Assembly (NCBI RefSeq): GCF_002091475.1
Contig: NZ_BCTR01000003.1
Span: 39,928 to 103,927 of the forward strand
DNA length: 64,000 bases
Reading direction: 5' to 3'
From: Sphingomonas azotifigens NBRC 15497
GTDB lineage: Bacteria > Pseudomonadota > Alphaproteobacteria > Sphingomonadales > Sphingomonadaceae
Positions 9,095-19,055 of this stretch are shown in pieces. The translations under genes and the position numbers were made by a program. How positions within the stretch are numbered: position 1 is the stretch's first letter; every line of letters starts with the position of its first letter. A model generated the notes under the pieces. The model saw only the letters and a list, made by a program, of their open reading frames with translations, was not told where the DNA came from and searched no databases.

Positions 9095-12000
9095 GTGAAG
9101 ACGACGCTCCTGGTCGGCGCATCGGCGCTGGCTTTCATCCTCGCCACCCCCGGCGCGGCGCTGGCCGACGGCGAGTGCGGCAATCCCGACGTCTCGTCGG
9201 ATCCGAACATCGTCTCGTGCGTGTCCGATCCCGGCCGCTATCCGAACGGCATCACCTATAACCAGGCAAGCTATGCGACGCCGGCCGGCCTGCGGCTGGA
9301 CCTGTACGGCACGCTGATCGTCAACGCGACGAACGGCGGTACCGCGGTGAGCGTGATCGGCTCGACGAACCAGGCGGCGCTGATCACCGCGCGCACCGGA
9401 TCGCGCTTCACCGCCGGCACCACCGGCCTGTCGTCGACGGCGACCGGTACCGGCCTCGCGAGCGTCGACAGCCACGGCATCGTCTCTGCCGGCCTGAACG
9501 GGCTGGTCGCGAACGCCGACCTCACCGGCGGCAGCGGCCTCGGCTCTGTGCGCAACCAGAGCGACGCCACGGTCACGCTCACCCAGACCAACCTCAGCGG
9601 CAACAGCGCCGGCCTGCTCGCGCGCGGCGGCTCGGCGAGCGCGACCAACAACGGCGCGATCACCGCGACCAGCGCTACCGGCGGCACGGCGAGCAGCACC
9701 ATCTACGGCATCGCCGGCGAAACCCACGCAGCGGGCGGCACGATGACGCTCGCCAACACCGGCACAGTGACGCTGCGCGGCGCGACCAACCTGGTCGGCA
9801 TGGGCAGCGCCAGCAGCACCGGTGCGGTGTCGATCAGCAACACCGGCACGATCAACGTCACCAGCCAGAACGGCAGCGCCACCGGCTTCCTGGTCGGAGC
9901 GAGCGGTACCGCCGGAGCGGTGACGGCGACCAACAACGGCACGTTGAACGTGAGCGCCAGCGGCATCGCCGCCGGCATGGCCGTGCTGCAGGGCAGCAGC
10001 GTCGCGTTGACCGCCCAGCGTACCGGCGCGACCGGCGGCATGAGCGTGAGCGGCAGCAGTGCGGCAGGATTCTACGTCGCCAACGCCACCGGCGCCGTGA
10101 ACGTGCAGAATAGCGGCTTCGTCCAGCAGGTTACCGGCACTGCGGGCGTCGGCCAGGGCGTGGGGATCAGCGGCGGTACCGCCCAGAGCGTCACCTTTGC
10201 CGATGCCGTGATCGGCGGGACTATCTTCAAGGGCGACCTCAGCGTCAGCGCCACCAGCACCGCCCAAGGCGTGGCGCTGTCCGGCGGGACCGGTGCGGCG
10301 TCGGTCAATTTTACTGGCGCAGCGCTGACTGCGACCAGCACCGGCGCGGACGCCAGCGGCATCCGCGTGGCGAACGGCACCGACGTGACGATCGTGACGG
10401 CCGCGAATGCGACCACCGGCAACGGCGCGGCGATCGCCGTCAACGCCGCCGGCAGCAACGCGCTGGGCGTGGGCGTATCGGCGGCGAGCGGCGCGGAATC
10501 GGTGACGCTGGGCGATAGCCTCACCGTCGCCAACATCGCCGGCAGCGCGACCGGCGTGTCCCTGCAAGATGGTTCCAGCCAGACCGTGTCGCTCGCCAAG
10601 GGCGCCACCGTGACCGGCATCGGCGCCACCGGCGCAACGATGACCGGCAGCAGCGGCGCGGTGCGCCTCACCAGCGTAGGCGCGCTCGCCGTCGATGGCG
10701 GCACCGGCGGCGCGACCGGCGTGGTGCTCGGCGACGGCACGACCCAGACGGTCGATGCGGCGGCGGCGATCACGGTCCGCGCCAATGGCGGCACGGCCAG
10801 CGGCATCGCGAGCAGCGGCGCCGCGAGCGACGTCCAGCTCACCGCGCGCGACGTGTTGAGCGTGCGCAACGGGGCAGGCAGCGCGACCGGCATTTCGATC
10901 GGTGCCGGGGCGGGCGAGACGGTCTCGCTTGCCCGCGGCATCGACGTGCAGGGCAGCACCGGCGCGACCGGCGCGAGCCTCACCGGCACGGGCGCGTTCG
11001 CCCTTGGCGCGATGCAGGATTTCGTGGTGAGCAGCAGCGCGGGCAACGCGAGCGGCGCGAGCTTCTCCGGCGGCACCAGCCAGGCGGCGAACTTCTCGGC
11101 GGGGCTCCAGGTCACCGGCGCGGGCAACGCCCTCGGCGTCCGCCAGACCGGCGGCACGGGTGCGTTGTCGACGATCGTCGCAGGCAATGTCGCGGTCGCC
11201 GGCGGTCCCGGCGGGGCGACGGCGGTCTCGCTCGCCAATGGCTCGACCCAGACGGTCCAGCTGGGCGGCACTCTCGCGGTTTCGGCAACCGACGCCGCCG
11301 CCAATGGCGTGCTCCAGAGCGGCGCCAGCGGAGCGGTCGCCACCGCCGTCACCGGCGCGGTGACGGTGCAGGGCGGCACCGGCGGTGCGACCGGCGTTTC
11401 GGTCAGCGGCGGCACCACCCAGGCGCTTCAGCTGGGCAGCACGGTGTCCGTGAAGGCAAATGACGGCACCGTCGTCGGCCTGGCCCAGTCGGGTGCGTCG
11501 GACGCAGTGAGCACCAATGTCACAGGTGGCGTCCTCGTCGCCGGTGGAGCAAGCGGGGCGACCGGCTTCACGCTTGCCGGCGGTACCAGCCAGACGGTGC
11601 AGTTCGGCAGCACCTTCGGCGTGTCGGCGAGCAACGGTAGCGTCACCGGCCTCAGCCAGTCGGGTGCGTCGGGTGCCATCCGGACGGGCGTGACCGGCGA
11701 TGTCAGCGCGAGCGTCAGCAGCGGCACCGGTGCGGTGCGCGGCGTCGCGGTGGCGAATGGCAGCAGCCAGGCGGTCCAGCTCGGCGGCATGCTCTCCGTC
11801 ACGGGTGCCAATGGCAGCGTGACTGGCCTCAGCCAGTCCGGCGCGTCCGGCACCGTCAGCGCGAGCGTCGTCGGCGCGACCACCGTCAACGGCGGCACCA
11901 GCGGGGCGACCGGCATCACGGTTGCGGGCGGTTCGACGCAGACCGTGCAGCTTGGCAGCACGCTGACCGTTGCAGCTAGCGACGGCAGCGTCATCGGCCT

Positions 12001-15000
12001 CAGCCAGTCGGGCGCATCGGGTGCGGTCAGCACCGGCGTGACCGGCGCGGTCACCGTCGGCGGCGGCGCGGGCGGTGCGACCGGCGTTACGGTCGCGGGC
12101 GGCACCACCCAGGCGGTGCAGCTTGGCGGCACGCTTGGCGTCACGGCTTCCAACGGCAGCGTCATCGGCCTCAGCCAGTCGGGCGCGTCGGGTGCGGTCA
12201 GCACCGGCGTGACTGGTGCAGTCACCGTCGGCGGTGGAGCGGGCGGCGCGACCGGCGTCACGGTCGCGGGCGGCAGCAGCCAGGCGGTGCAGCTTGGCGG
12301 CGCGCTTGGCGTCACGGCCTCCAACGGCAGCGTCATCGGGCTCAGCCAGTCGGGGGCAACGGATGCGGTCAGCACCACGCTCGGTGCGGTCACCGTCGGT
12401 GGCGGCGCCGGCGGGGCGACGGGCCTCGCGATCGCGGGCGGCACCACCCAGACCGTGCAGCTCGGCGGCGCGCTCGCCGTCACTGCGACCGATGGCACCG
12501 TTCTCGGTCTTGGCCAGTCGGGCGCTTCGGACGCAGTCCGCACCACGCTGGGGGTGGTCACCGTCACGGGTGGTACCGGCGGCGCGACGGGCCTTGCGGT
12601 TGCGGACGGCACTAGCCAGACCGTGCAGCTCGGCGGCGCGTTCGGCGTTTCGGCGGGTGGCGGCACCGCGCTCGGCGTGCAGCTTCAGGGCGGCCAGTCG
12701 GCAGCGCTGACCGCGGCGGATTTCACCGTCTCGAACAGCGCCGGTGATGCGACCGGCATCGCCAGCAGCGGCCCGGCGGCCACCGTCCAGCTCGCCAAGG
12801 GCGCGACGGTCTCGGCAACCGGCGTGGCGATCGGGGTGCAGTCGCGGGGCGGCACCACCGTTTCGACCGCGGGCGCGCTGTCGGTGACGTCGACCGGCGG
12901 CGAAGCGCACGGCATCGACTTCGACAGCGCGACGGCGGCCACCACCGTCCATCTGCCGACCACGCTCACAGTGCGCAGCACGACCGCCGATGCCTTTGGT
13001 ATCGTCGGTCGGACCGGCGCCGGCCTTACGCTGGACGGCGCGGGCACGATCGACGTGCGCACGGCGGGCAATGCGGCAGGCATCGGCACCGTCAACCAGA
13101 GCGGCGCGCAGAACGTGACCGTCGGCACGGTCACCGTCACGTCGACCGACAAGATGGGCGTTGGCATCGCGCTGGGTGGCAATGCCGCTACCCAGCTGAC
13201 CGCTGGTACGGTCGCCGTCACCGCTGCGACTGGTGGTGCGGGCGTCGCGCTTATCGGCACCGGCGCGACCGGGGACGTGCAGGCGACGCTCGGCACGGTG
13301 AGCTTCACCGGCGCCAACGGCACGGGCGTCACCCTGGCGCAGCGCGGCGGCGCAAACGTCCAGGCGGCGATCAACAGCGTCACCACCAGCGGTGACGGCA
13401 GTGCGGGCGTGATCGCCAGCGCCGCCGGCACCGGCACGGTTGCGCTGGCGATCGGCCGCGCGCCGACCGCCGGTGTGGCGACGGCCCAGGCCGTGGCGGT
13501 CAACGGCGTCACCACCGGCGGCGCGAACGCCACCGGCGTCAGCGTCACCGTGGCGGACGGCGCGGGCAGCGTGGTCAACAACGGCACCATCGCCACCACC
13601 GGCGCCAATGCGATCGGCATCGCCGGCACGGCAACCGGTGCCGGCTCGCTCGCGGTGACTAGCGCGACGGTGACGACCAGCGGCAGCGCCGCGCACGGCA
13701 TTGCCCTTACCGGTGGCAATGGCGCGCAGACGATCGTCGCGCAGTCGGTGACGGTGGCCGGGGCAGGCGCGCAGGCGATCAGCGCCACCAGCACCGGCGG
13801 CGCGATCGCGGTGCAGAGCGGCACGCTCGTCGCCCAGCAGGGCGCGGGCTTTGCCATCGGCGCCACCAGCGGCAGCGGCGCGATCACGATCACGGCGGCG
13901 AACAGCAGCAGCGCCAGCGCCGACGCGATCCACCTGACCTCGACCAGCGGCACCATCGCGGCGACGCTGGCCGATGGCGGCACCACCCGCTCTGGCACCG
14001 GTGCCGGCCTGTCGATCGATACCGGCGGCACGGCGACGATCAACCTGGGCGCGACGGCCACCACCGCCACGCTGCTGGGGGCGACCGCCGGCCTCTCCTC
14101 GCGCGCGGCGGGGGGCCAGACGGTGACCCTGTCGGGCACGGTAGGCGCCGACAACGGCATGGCGATCCGCCTCGCCGGCGGGGCGGCGACGCTCGTCAAT
14201 CGCGGCGTGATCAACGGCAGCGTCGCGGTGACCAGCAGCCGCCTGGCGTTTACCAACGCCGGGACCTGGAACGTGACCGGCACGCCGAGCTTCGGCGGCA
14301 ACGCGGTGCTCACCAACAGCGGCACGATCAATCTCGCCGCCGGGACCACGCAGTTTGCCGGGCTCACCAGCCTCCAGAACAGCGGCACGATCAACCTCGC
14401 CAACGGCAAGGTCGGCGACGTGCTCGATCTGGGCGGCGCGGGCTTTGTCGGTGCGGCCGGTTCGCGGGTGGTACTCGACGCCAATCTCGGCGGCGTGGCG
14501 GTGAACGGCGCCCCGGCGCAGAGCGCCGATCTGCTGCGGGTGGGGGCGGCTTCCGGCACGACCACGCTCGTCGTCCATGATGTGAGCGGGACCGCAGGGT
14601 CTCAGTTCAACTTCACCGGCGTGCGGCTCGTGAATGCGGCCTCGGCCAGCACGAACGCCTTCGTGCTCGACAGCGGCAGCCTCAACAAGGGCTTCGCCCA
14701 GTATCAGCTGGTCACCGATGCGGCGGGCAACATCAACCTGGTCGGCCTGCCGACCGCCCAGGCCTTTGCGGTGGTGCGCACCGGTGCGGAAGCGCGTCGC
14801 TTCTGGCGTCGTTCGGGCGATGCGTGGAGCGAGCAGATGCGCGCCGCCGCTCCCAAGCGGGGCCTGCAGGTATGGGGTCAGCTGTACGGCGGCGAGGAGA
14901 CCAACCGTTCGCGGCCGGTCTATACCGAAACCGTGCTCGGCACGCCGACCGTGTTCACGCCGAATCTCGACGTGCGCGACAGCTGGGGCGGCGGCCAGCT

Positions 15001-15691
15001 CGGCCTCGATTGGGGTCAGGGCGACTGGAGCGTCGGCGTCACCGCCGGCTATCTCAGCCAGCAGGGCCGCCTGACCGCGACCGGCGACCAGCTCAAGCTG
15101 AACGGCGGCAACCTCGGCGTCTATCTCCGCTATCGCTCGGCGGACGGCTTCTTCGCCCATGCGCTCGGCAAGGTCGATCGCTACTCGGTCAAGTATCAGC
15201 TGGCCGGTGTCGCGGGGACGCCGAAGGTGGACGGCACCAGCTACGGCTTCCAGCTGGAGGCTGGATACCATGTGCGTGCCGGTGCGCTGTTCTTCGAACC
15301 CGCAGCGAGCATCGCGGTGTCGCATGGGGATGTCGATGGCCTGCAGGGCGCCACGAGCGGCATGTCCGCCACCTTCGACAAGACGGACGGGGCCTATGGC
15401 CGCGCCGGCCTGCGCGCGGGCGTGGAGACGGTCTCCGGCGACTGGTCGCTCAAGCCCTATCTGGGCGCGGCGTGGGAAGGCGAATTGTCGGGTCGCCCGG
15501 GCGCGACGCTGGGGTCGGGCGGTACCAGCCTGCACTTCGAGGACCAGAACGAACGCGGTCGCGCTCGGATCGAGGCGGGGGTCGAGGGCGGCAGCAGCCG
15601 TGGCTTGGCCGCCTTCGCCAAGGTCGAGGCGGTGAGCGGTGCGAAGGCCAAGGGCTTTGGCGGTCGCGCCGGCGTGGCGCTGCGCTGGTAA
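9095..15691 (+). CDS. Autotransporter with 57-residue passenger repeats (type Va)
   Basis: This 2198-aa protein starts at GTG 9095. GGGAG at 9083-9087 precedes it, and the translation opens with a clean Sec signal peptide (MKTTLLVGASALAFILATPG, then AALA-DGECG). Open frame upstream of this codon has no signal and overlaps the previous gene. The passenger is rich in Ser, Thr, Gly and Ala with NNG/NTGTI-type beta-helix strands. A regular block of 57-aa units carries GLSQSGASGAV and TVQLGGTL motifs. The last ~300 residues (from about nt 14790) form a predicted autotransporter barrel ending in RW, an aromatic C-terminal residue as expected. It lies 76 nt after another autotransporter and is followed by a strong terminator, so the two may be co-transcribed. 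Ligand and function are unknown. Confidence 0.9.
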   Translation: MKTTLLVGASALAFILATPGAALADGECGNPDVSSDPNIVSCVSDPGRYPNGITYNQASYATPAGLRLDLYGTLIVNATNGGTAVSVIGSTNQAALITARTGSRFTAGTTGLSSTATGTGLASVDSHGIVSAGLNGLVANADLTGGSGLGSVRNQSDATVTLTQTNLSGNSAGLLARGGSASATNNGAITATSATGGTASSTIYGIAGETHAAGGTMTLANTGTVTLRGATNLVGMGSASSTGAVSISNTGTINVTSQNGSATGFLVGASGTAGAVTATNNGTLNVSASGIAAGMAVLQGSSVALTAQRTGATGGMSVSGSSAAGFYVANATGAVNVQNSGFVQQVTGTAGVGQGVGISGGTAQSVTFADAVIGGTIFKGDLSVSATSTAQGVALSGGTGAASVNFTGAALTATSTGADASGIRVANGTDVTIVTAANATTGNGAAIAVNAAGSNALGVGVSAASGAESVTLGDSLTVANIAGSATGVSLQDGSSQTVSLAKGATVTGIGATGATMTGSSGAVRLTSVGALAVDGGTGGATGVVLGDGTTQTVDAAAAITVRANGGTASGIASSGAASDVQLTARDVLSVRNGAGSATGISIGAGAGETVSLARGIDVQGSTGATGASLTGTGAFALGAMQDFVVSSSAGNASGASFSGGTSQAANFSAGLQVTGAGNALGVRQTGGTGALSTIVAGNVAVAGGPGGATAVSLANGSTQTVQLGGTLAVSATDAAANGVLQSGASGAVATAVTGAVTVQGGTGGATGVSVSGGTTQALQLGSTVSVKANDGTVVGLAQSGASDAVSTNVTGGVLVAGGASGATGFTLAGGTSQTVQFGSTFGVSASNGSVTGLSQSGASGAIRTGVTGDVSASVSSGTGAVRGVAVANGSSQAVQLGGMLSVTGANGSVTGLSQSGASGTVSASVVGATTVNGGTSGATGITVAGGSTQTVQLGSTLTVAASDGSVIGLSQSGASGAVSTGVTGAVTVGGGAGGATGVTVAGGTTQAVQLGGTLGVTASNGSVIGLSQSGASGAVSTGVTGAVTVGGGAGGATGVTVAGGSSQAVQLGGALGVTASNGSVIGLSQSGATDAVSTTLGAVTVGGGAGGATGLAIAGGTTQTVQLGGALAVTATDGTVLGLGQSGASDAVRTTLGVVTVTGGTGGATGLAVADGTSQTVQLGGAFGVSAGGGTALGVQLQGGQSAALTAADFTVSNSAGDATGIASSGPAATVQLAKGATVSATGVAIGVQSRGGTTVSTAGALSVTSTGGEAHGIDFDSATAATTVHLPTTLTVRSTTADAFGIVGRTGAGLTLDGAGTIDVRTAGNAAGIGTVNQSGAQNVTVGTVTVTSTDKMGVGIALGGNAATQLTAGTVAVTAATGGAGVALIGTGATGDVQATLGTVSFTGANGTGVTLAQRGGANVQAAINSVTTSGDGSAGVIASAAGTGTVALAIGRAPTAGVATAQAVAVNGVTTGGANATGVSVTVADGAGSVVNNGTIATTGANAIGIAGTATGAGSLAVTSATVTTSGSAAHGIALTGGNGAQTIVAQSVTVAGAGAQAISATSTGGAIAVQSGTLVAQQGAGFAIGATSGSGAITITAANSSSASADAIHLTSTSGTIAATLADGGTTRSGTGAGLSIDTGGTATINLGATATTATLLGATAGLSSRAAGGQTVTLSGTVGADNGMAIRLAGGAATLVNRGVINGSVAVTSSRLAFTNAGTWNVTGTPSFGGNAVLTNSGTINLAAGTTQFAGLTSLQNSGTINLANGKVGDVLDLGGAGFVGAAGSRVVLDANLGGVAVNGAPAQSADLLRVGAASGTTTLVVHDVSGTAGSQFNFTGVRLVNAASASTNAFVLDSGSLNKGFAQYQLVTDAAGNINLVGLPTAQAFAVVRTGAEARRFWRRSGDAWSEQMRAAAPKRGLQVWGQLYGGEETNRSRPVYTETVLGTPTVFTPNLDVRDSWGGGQLGLDWGQGDWSVGVTAGYLSQQGRLTATGDQLKLNGGNLGVYLRYRSADGFFAHALGKVDRYSVKYQLAGVAGTPKVDGTSYGFQLEAGYHVRAGALFFEPAASIAVSHGDVDGLQGATSGMSATFDKTDGAYGRAGLRAGVETVSGDWSLKPYLGAAWEGELSGRPGATLGSGGTSLHFEDQNERGRARIEAGVEGGSSRGLAAFAKVEAVSGAKAKGFGGRAGVALRW
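11400..12640 (+). repeat. 171-bp in-frame tandem repeats in the second autotransporter
   Basis: The CAGTCGGG segment encoding the SQSGA motif recurs at 12001, 12172 and 12343, exactly 171 nt (57 aa) apart, with more divergent copies on both sides. Neighbouring units around 12000-12350 are almost identical in DNA. Confidence 0.85.
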
Positions 15692-15756
15692 CGATGGGAT
15701 GGCGGCGAGCGCTGGATCGGGCTCGCCGCTGTTCCGCAACCAGCGCTGGAGAACGC

Positions 15757-15786
15757 GACAACGCCGCCCCCACGGGCGGCGTTGTC
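15757..15786 (+). terminator. Rho-independent-type terminator after the autotransporters
   Basis: A perfect 13-bp inverted repeat (GACAACGCCGCCC / GGGCGGCGTTGTC) with a 4-nt loop lies 65 nt after the stop of the second autotransporter. Only a weak T-rich tail (CTGTCTG) follows. Confidence 0.75.
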
Positions 15787-15864
15787 CTGTCTGGGCCGTT
15801 GGCATTCCGATCGGGGCCCCGACACGAAGTTCCTCGCTGGCCCGGGACATATTTTTCGCTGCCG

Positions 15865-15893
15865 AGTAGCGGTTCGGGCGGCGTGCGGCATCG
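15865..15893 (+). promoter_or_regulatory. Candidate ECF-sigma promoter of signalling module 1 TBDR
   Basis: AGTAGCGGTT, 14 nt, then CATCG. The same bipartite element with identical spacing occurs before fecR1 (19627) and, with small changes, before the TBDR of module 2 (45584, minus). Here it begins 74 nt before the ATG. The spacing suits a -35/-10 pair for an ECF sigma factor. That assignment is inference from recurrence and position. Confidence 0.5.
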
Positions 15894-15938
15894 GACGGGG
15901 CGGGGGCGGCGAAAGGCCGCCGGGGAGGGCCTCATCCG

Positions 15939-18929
15939 ATGCTTCGTCGTTCGACCACGATTCTGCTGCTTTCGACCGCGGCCATCGCCGCCATGCCAGT
16001 GCCCGCGTTCGCGGCCCGATCGGCCGCGACCGCGCGCGTCCGTTTCGACATTCCCGCGGGCGATCTCGCCGCCGCGCTCAACGCAGTCGCGCGCCAGTCC
16101 GGTATCCGCATCGCCTTTCCCTATGATCGTGCCGCCGGGCGCCGGGTGGCCGGGCTCAAGGGCGAGATGGCCGCGGCCGATGCGGTGCGTCGGCTGGTCG
16201 CGGGCACCGATCTGAAGCTGGTGGTCGCCGATGCCGACCATATCCTGCTCGCCGCCGAGCCCTCGCAGCAGGCGCCGTCGGTGGAGACGGCCGCGAGCGA
16301 CGCGGGCGAGGAAATCTTCGTCACCGGCTATCGCCTCTCGACCCGCCGCGCGCTCGCCAGCAAGCGCAAGAGCGACCAGGTGATCGACGCGGTCAGCCAG
16401 GACGAGGTGAGCCAGCTGCCCGACGTCAACATCGTCGAGGCGGCGCGGCGCATCCCCGGCCTGTCGGTGATTTCCGAGCGCGATTCGACGCGCGGCCACG
16501 ACAATTACCAATATGTCACGATCCGCGGCCTCGACAGCCGCTACAATCTGGTGACGGTGGACGGCGCGCAGGTCGCCAGCGCCGATGCGAGCTATCGCGG
16601 GGCCCAGCTGGCGATGCTGCCGGCGACGCTGGTGAGCGAGATCCAGGCGATCAAGACCGTGACCGCGCAATATGACCCGCACGCACTGGGCGGCCAGATC
16701 AATCTCGTCTCGAAGAGCGCGTTCGATACCGGTCCGTTCGTCACGGCCCAGGCGCTGGGCGGCTGGACCTCGCAGGGCGGCAAGGTGGTGCCGGACAAGC
16801 GCGCCAATCTGCGCGCCAGCGCCACCGCCGCCACCACCTTCGGCAGTGCGCACCAGTTCGGCGTGGTCCTGTCCGGCGAGTATCAGCGGCTCCAGGCCTC
16901 GGCGCTCGCCAGCCTGCCGGGCGATACCGGCGGCGCCGGCTGGACCTATTACACCGCGGCCGGCGCCCAGACCGCGAACATCGCTGCATCCACCGGCCGC
17001 GCCGTGCCGGTGCGCGTGCAGGACTATGCTTTCGACGTCCAGCGGGAGCGCTACAGCGTGAACGGCAAGCTGGAATTCCGCCCCGGCGACCGGTTCGAGG
17101 CATCGCTGTTCGGCGGCTATTACCGCGAGCGATCGGACGAGGACCGCTACGAGGCGCTGGCGCTGCCGGCGGCGGGCTATACCCCAGGCGCGAGCGCCGA
17201 CACGGGCAAGCTTAACAGCGGCAACTATCAGTTGGGGCTGGTCGCGCAGCCGGAAACGCGCAAGACCTGGTTCGTCAACGGCAGCGCCCGCTATGCGATC
17301 GCCGATCGGCTCAAGCTGCGGGTCGGCGCGTCGGACTCGGACGCGACGTACAACCAGAATCGCTGGATGTACAAATGGAACACCGGAATGGTGATCACCG
17401 CCACCTCCGCCGGTACCTCGAACCAGCCGGCCTATGGCTATGGCTACCGCGTGGTGGGCGGCGAACCGATCATCACGCTCAACGATGCCGCCGCTGCGGC
17501 CAATCCGGCCAATTACGGCCCGCGCTACTGGCGCAACATCGTTGCCGACATCACCAACACCGTCCGCACGCTGCGCGGCGATCTCGGCTGGAACTTCGAC
17601 CCCGAAGATCGCGGGCTCGGCCTCAATCTCGGCGTCAACCACACGCTGACCCGGGTGGAGAACACGCTCGACTATCGCGAATGGTTCGCCAAGGATGCCG
17701 CTTCGGCGGCACTGATCGGTACGCTCGATCGCTATGCCCAGCCCATGGTGCTGACCCCGATCATGGCGCCGGGGATCAACTTCTACCTGATCGACGCGGT
17801 CAAGGCGCAGGGCGTGCTGGTCGACCATCCCGATTGGTTTCGCCAGAGCACCGCGCGCGTCGCCGATAGCAACAATGCCTATTTCAAGCTCCGCGAGTCG
17901 ATCGCCGCGGGCTATGGCCAGATCCGCTGGAGGGCGGACCGGTTCAACCTCCAGGCCGGGCTGCGCTACGACGATACCGCGGTGGACGTGACCACGCGCG
18001 TCAACGGCACCAGCCGCACGCTGCAGCGCCACCGCGACTATGGCTATGCGCTGCCCTCTGCAGTCGCGACCTTCGATGCGACCGCGGCGATCAAGCTGCG
18101 CGCCGGGGTGAGCGAAACGATCGGCCGCCCCGATTACGGCCAATATGGCGCCACCACCACCTACTCGGTCAACGCCGTCACCAATCCCGACGGCTCGCCC
18201 GCCAGCCTGTTGACGATCACCCAGGGCAACGCCGCGCTCCGGCCGCGCCGGGCGTGGAATTACGATCTGTCGGCGGAATGGTATCTCGGCCGGGGCGGGC
18301 TGGTTTCGGCGGCGCTGTTCCGCAAGGACATCACCGACGAGATCTTTACCAAGACGATCAGCTACACCAACTATGCGTTCGAAGGTACGACCTATCAGAG
18401 CGCCACGGTGTCGCAGCCGGTCAACGCCTCGTCCGCGCGGGTGCAGGGGATCGAGGTGCAGCTGGTGCAGGACAAGCTGGACTTCCTGCCCGGGCCGCTA
18501 CGGGATCTGGGCGTCTCGCTCAACGCCAGCTGGCTCGACGGGCATTTCGATTTCGTGATGAGCAACGGCAGCAATCGCCGCATCGGCGCGCTGTTCAACC
18601 AGCCGGACCATATCTACAACGCCTCGCTCTTCTATTCGCGTGGGCCGGCCAATGTTCGCTTCGCCTGGAACCGGATCGGCGCGGCGCCGGTATCAGTCGA
18701 TTCCGGGGCGGCGTGGCGCGACATCTGGCAGGATGCGCGTGACCAGATCGACTTGCAAGGCAGCTATTACGTGACGCCATGGCTCCAGGCGACGGCGCAG
18801 GTGCAGAACCTCACCAAGGCGCCGTTCCGCGCGCGGCTGGGCGAACAGCGCGAGCTGCTCCAGACGCGCTATCCGGTGGGGCGCACGCTCTGGTTCGGCC
18901 TGGTGTTCAAGCCGGGCGTGGCGAAATGA
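15939..18929 (+). CDS. TonB-dependent receptor with STN signalling domain (module 1)
   Basis: This 996-aa outer-membrane receptor has a signal peptide at residues 1-26. An STN domain follows at about residues 30-105 (FDIPAGDLAAALNAVARQSG, then PYDRAAGRRVAGL), the domain that contacts FecR in surface signalling. A TonB-box-like EIFVTGY lies near residue 125. The plug contains LPDVNIVEAARRIPGL and VTIRGLDSRYN. A 22-strand-type barrel ends in VFKPGVAK. GGGGAGGG before ATG 15939 supports the start. A sigma factor and fecR follow on the same strand, so it should both import a ligand and signal its presence. The ligand is unknown; the phosphatase gene further downstream hints at a phosphorylated compound. 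Confidence 0.93.
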   Translation: MLRRSTTILLLSTAAIAAMPVPAFAARSAATARVRFDIPAGDLAAALNAVARQSGIRIAFPYDRAAGRRVAGLKGEMAAADAVRRLVAGTDLKLVVADADHILLAAEPSQQAPSVETAASDAGEEIFVTGYRLSTRRALASKRKSDQVIDAVSQDEVSQLPDVNIVEAARRIPGLSVISERDSTRGHDNYQYVTIRGLDSRYNLVTVDGAQVASADASYRGAQLAMLPATLVSEIQAIKTVTAQYDPHALGGQINLVSKSAFDTGPFVTAQALGGWTSQGGKVVPDKRANLRASATAATTFGSAHQFGVVLSGEYQRLQASALASLPGDTGGAGWTYYTAAGAQTANIAASTGRAVPVRVQDYAFDVQRERYSVNGKLEFRPGDRFEASLFGGYYRERSDEDRYEALALPAAGYTPGASADTGKLNSGNYQLGLVAQPETRKTWFVNGSARYAIADRLKLRVGASDSDATYNQNRWMYKWNTGMVITATSAGTSNQPAYGYGYRVVGGEPIITLNDAAAAANPANYGPRYWRNIVADITNTVRTLRGDLGWNFDPEDRGLGLNLGVNHTLTRVENTLDYREWFAKDAASAALIGTLDRYAQPMVLTPIMAPGINFYLIDAVKAQGVLVDHPDWFRQSTARVADSNNAYFKLRESIAAGYGQIRWRADRFNLQAGLRYDDTAVDVTTRVNGTSRTLQRHRDYGYALPSAVATFDATAAIKLRAGVSETIGRPDYGQYGATTTYSVNAVTNPDGSPASLLTITQGNAALRPRRAWNYDLSAEWYLGRGGLVSAALFRKDITDEIFTKTISYTNYAFEGTTYQSATVSQPVNASSARVQGIEVQLVQDKLDFLPGPLRDLGVSLNASWLDGHFDFVMSNGSNRRIGALFNQPDHIYNASLFYSRGPANVRFAWNRIGAAPVSVDSGAAWRDIWQDARDQIDLQGSYYVTPWLQATAQVQNLTKAPFRARLGEQRELLQTRYPVGRTLWFGLVFKPGVAK

Positions 18930-18938
18930 GGCGCGGCG

Positions 18939-18974
18939 GCGTCCCCGCGGTGGCGCGCCGGGACGCTGCTTTTT
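18939..18974 (+). terminator. Terminator after the module 1 TBDR
   Basis: GCGTCCC pairs with GGGACGC across a 14-nt GC-rich loop, followed by TGCTTTTT. It lies 10 nt after the TBDR stop and separates the receptor from the sigma/fecR genes. Confidence 0.65.
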
Positions 18975-19055
18975 CGTGCGCGGTCGGGCGATTGTCACAG
19001 CCGCGTATCAATCGCCGTCTAGGTGAAGCCATTCTTTCCCTTTGCAGGCTTTTCC

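Noticed and set aside
3130..9210. Antisense open frame of ~2020 codons opposite the first autotransporter
   Set aside because: Same reason: composition follows the complement of glycine codons, and no start context or family motif is present.
9056..15850. Antisense open frame of ~2260 codons opposite the second autotransporter
   Set aside because: It is a by-product of GC-rich in-frame repeats; the sense strand has signal peptide, barrel and Shine-Dalgarno, and the antisense product is Arg/Ala-rich low complexity without domains.
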